Shown here in pieces: positions 5,543 through 5,838 of a DNA stretch of 5,838 nucleotides. A model generated the notes under the pieces. That model was not told the origin of the DNA. It searched no databases and saw only the letters and a list, made by a program, of their open reading frames with translations. The position numbers were made by a program, and so were the translations under genes. Numbering within the stretch: the stretch's first letter is position 1; each line of letters begins with the position of its first letter. Source of the stretch: Bryobacterales bacterium (GTDB lineage: Bacteria; Acidobacteriota; Terriglobia; Bryobacterales; Bryobacteraceae). The DNA lies in assembly GCA_003142355.1 (NCBI GenBank), contig PLMF01000113.1:32803-38640 (forward strand). Reading direction: 5' to 3'.

Positions 5543-5838
5543 ATGTCACCTCATCAGTCCACTAACTTTCCTCTGGCCTCTCTTTTTCACGATTCTCCGC
5601 TTCCTCCGCGCTCTCAGGTTTTGACTTTATCCTCTTATTCTTCTTCCGCGTGTTTCTCCGCGTCTCCGCGTCTCCGCGTCGAAAAAGACTCTCCCGGGAT
5701 TTCCAGACGCGACGCCCTCCGTCGCGGCCTCGTCGGAGCCGGCAGCCTCCTCCTGGCCGCCGCCCCCCGTCCCGCCCGCGCCGCCCCCCCACCCCCCAAA
5801 GCCAAAGCCGTCATCCAAATCTGGATGTGGGGCGGCCC
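5543..5838 (+). CDS. DUF1501 protein with Tat signal, partial (3' end beyond the right edge)
   Basis: ATG 5543 lies one base after the upstream stop (TAATATG), typical of coupled genes, and the frame is open for 98 codons to the edge. Residues 53-62 (ISRRDALRRG) are a twin-arginine motif with R55-R56, followed by the hydrophobic stretch LVGAGSLLLAAAP and an ARA-A cleavage site near residue 80. Then AKAVIQIWMWGG (87-98) matches the start of the mature domain of DUF1501 proteins, which resemble alkaline-phosphatase-fold enzymes and are exported folded. The oddity is the 52-residue region before the motif, rich in Ser, Pro, Phe and Arg, encoded by a CTCCGCGT-type repeat; normal members place the motif within the first 10-30 residues. 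TTG 5621 is the only other plausible in-frame start. The tandem arrangement with the DUF1549/DUF1553 gene supports the assignment. Confidence 0.88.
   Translation, partial: MSPHQSTNFPLASLFHDSPLPPRSQVLTLSSYSSSACFSASPRLRVEKDSPGISRRDALRRGLVGAGSLLLAAAPRPARAAPPPPKAKAVIQIWMWGG
5575..5685. repeat. CTCCGCGT low-complexity repeat inside the start of the DUF1501 gene
   Basis: The stretch is pyrimidine-rich and repetitive, with TTCCTCCGCG, then TTCTTCCGCG, then three exact tandem TCTCCGCG units at 5655-5678. On the minus strand it reads as the familiar GACGCGGAGACGCGGAGA-type sequence, mistranslated as RRGDAETRR-like peptides. I recall this as a widely dispersed repeat in soil-bacterial genomes. It sits between the stop of the DUF1549/DUF1553 gene and the Tat motif and remains open in the DUF1501 frame. 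Confidence 0.7.

Noticed and set aside
4644..5624. A 326-codon plus-strand open frame
   Set aside because: It is an out-of-frame shadow of the DUF1549/DUF1553 gene, Arg/Pro-rich as expected from shifted GC-rich codons.
1..5838. tRNA, rRNA, CRISPR array, transposase or terminal inverted repeats of an insertion sequence
   Set aside because: No regularly spaced repeats, cloverleaf-like sequence or transposase-like protein was seen in any frame.

Overview
The window most likely comes from a GC-rich soil bacterium of the Acidobacteriota (Bryobacterales/Solibacterales type). Planctomycetota or Verrucomicrobiota are the alternatives. The main evidence is a DUF1549/DUF1553 protein followed one base later by a Tat-exported DUF1501 protein, a pair abundant in those phyla. 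A secreted Gly/Tyr-rich protein and short intergenic repeats fit the same picture. This placement is from memory of the families, not from a search.

Left part (1-2362), accessory in character: a partial minus-strand gene of unknown function runs off the left edge (complement <1..392). It diverges from a tight two-gene plus-strand unit (630-1361 and 1367-2362). The 237-bp divergent interval holds two copies of the palindrome CCGAGTCGG exactly 60 bp apart, a plausible operator pair. The first gene of the unit has a possible N-terminal winged-helix segment. The second is an unrecognised 331-residue protein with a striking His/Asp/Asn-rich C-terminal block. A 16-bp perfect palindrome lies across the junction of the two genes. 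This module is the best candidate for an undescribed system in the window, but its function cannot be read from sequence alone.

Middle (2363-3969), gene-poor: a hairpin follows the two-gene unit. Then comes about 570 bp without a convincing gene, including an extremely GC-rich tract. A minus-strand gene (complement 2955..3389) encodes a small secreted Gly/Tyr/Arg-rich protein with an ideal ribosome-binding site and a strong hairpin touching its stop codon. A 72-codon plus-strand gene (3651-3869), also with an ideal ribosome-binding site, ends in a region of short repeats (GATGCGTCAC) that continues past its stop codon.

Right part (3970-5838), a probable operon: a 523-residue exported DUF1549/DUF1553 protein (GTG start directly after an in-frame TAG) is followed by a DUF1501 protein cut by the right edge. 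The start of the DUF1501 gene is occupied by a CTCCGCGT-type low-complexity repeat, which is read through in frame and gives the Tat signal an abnormally long N-terminal region. No RNA genes, CRISPR arrays or transposase genes were seen.
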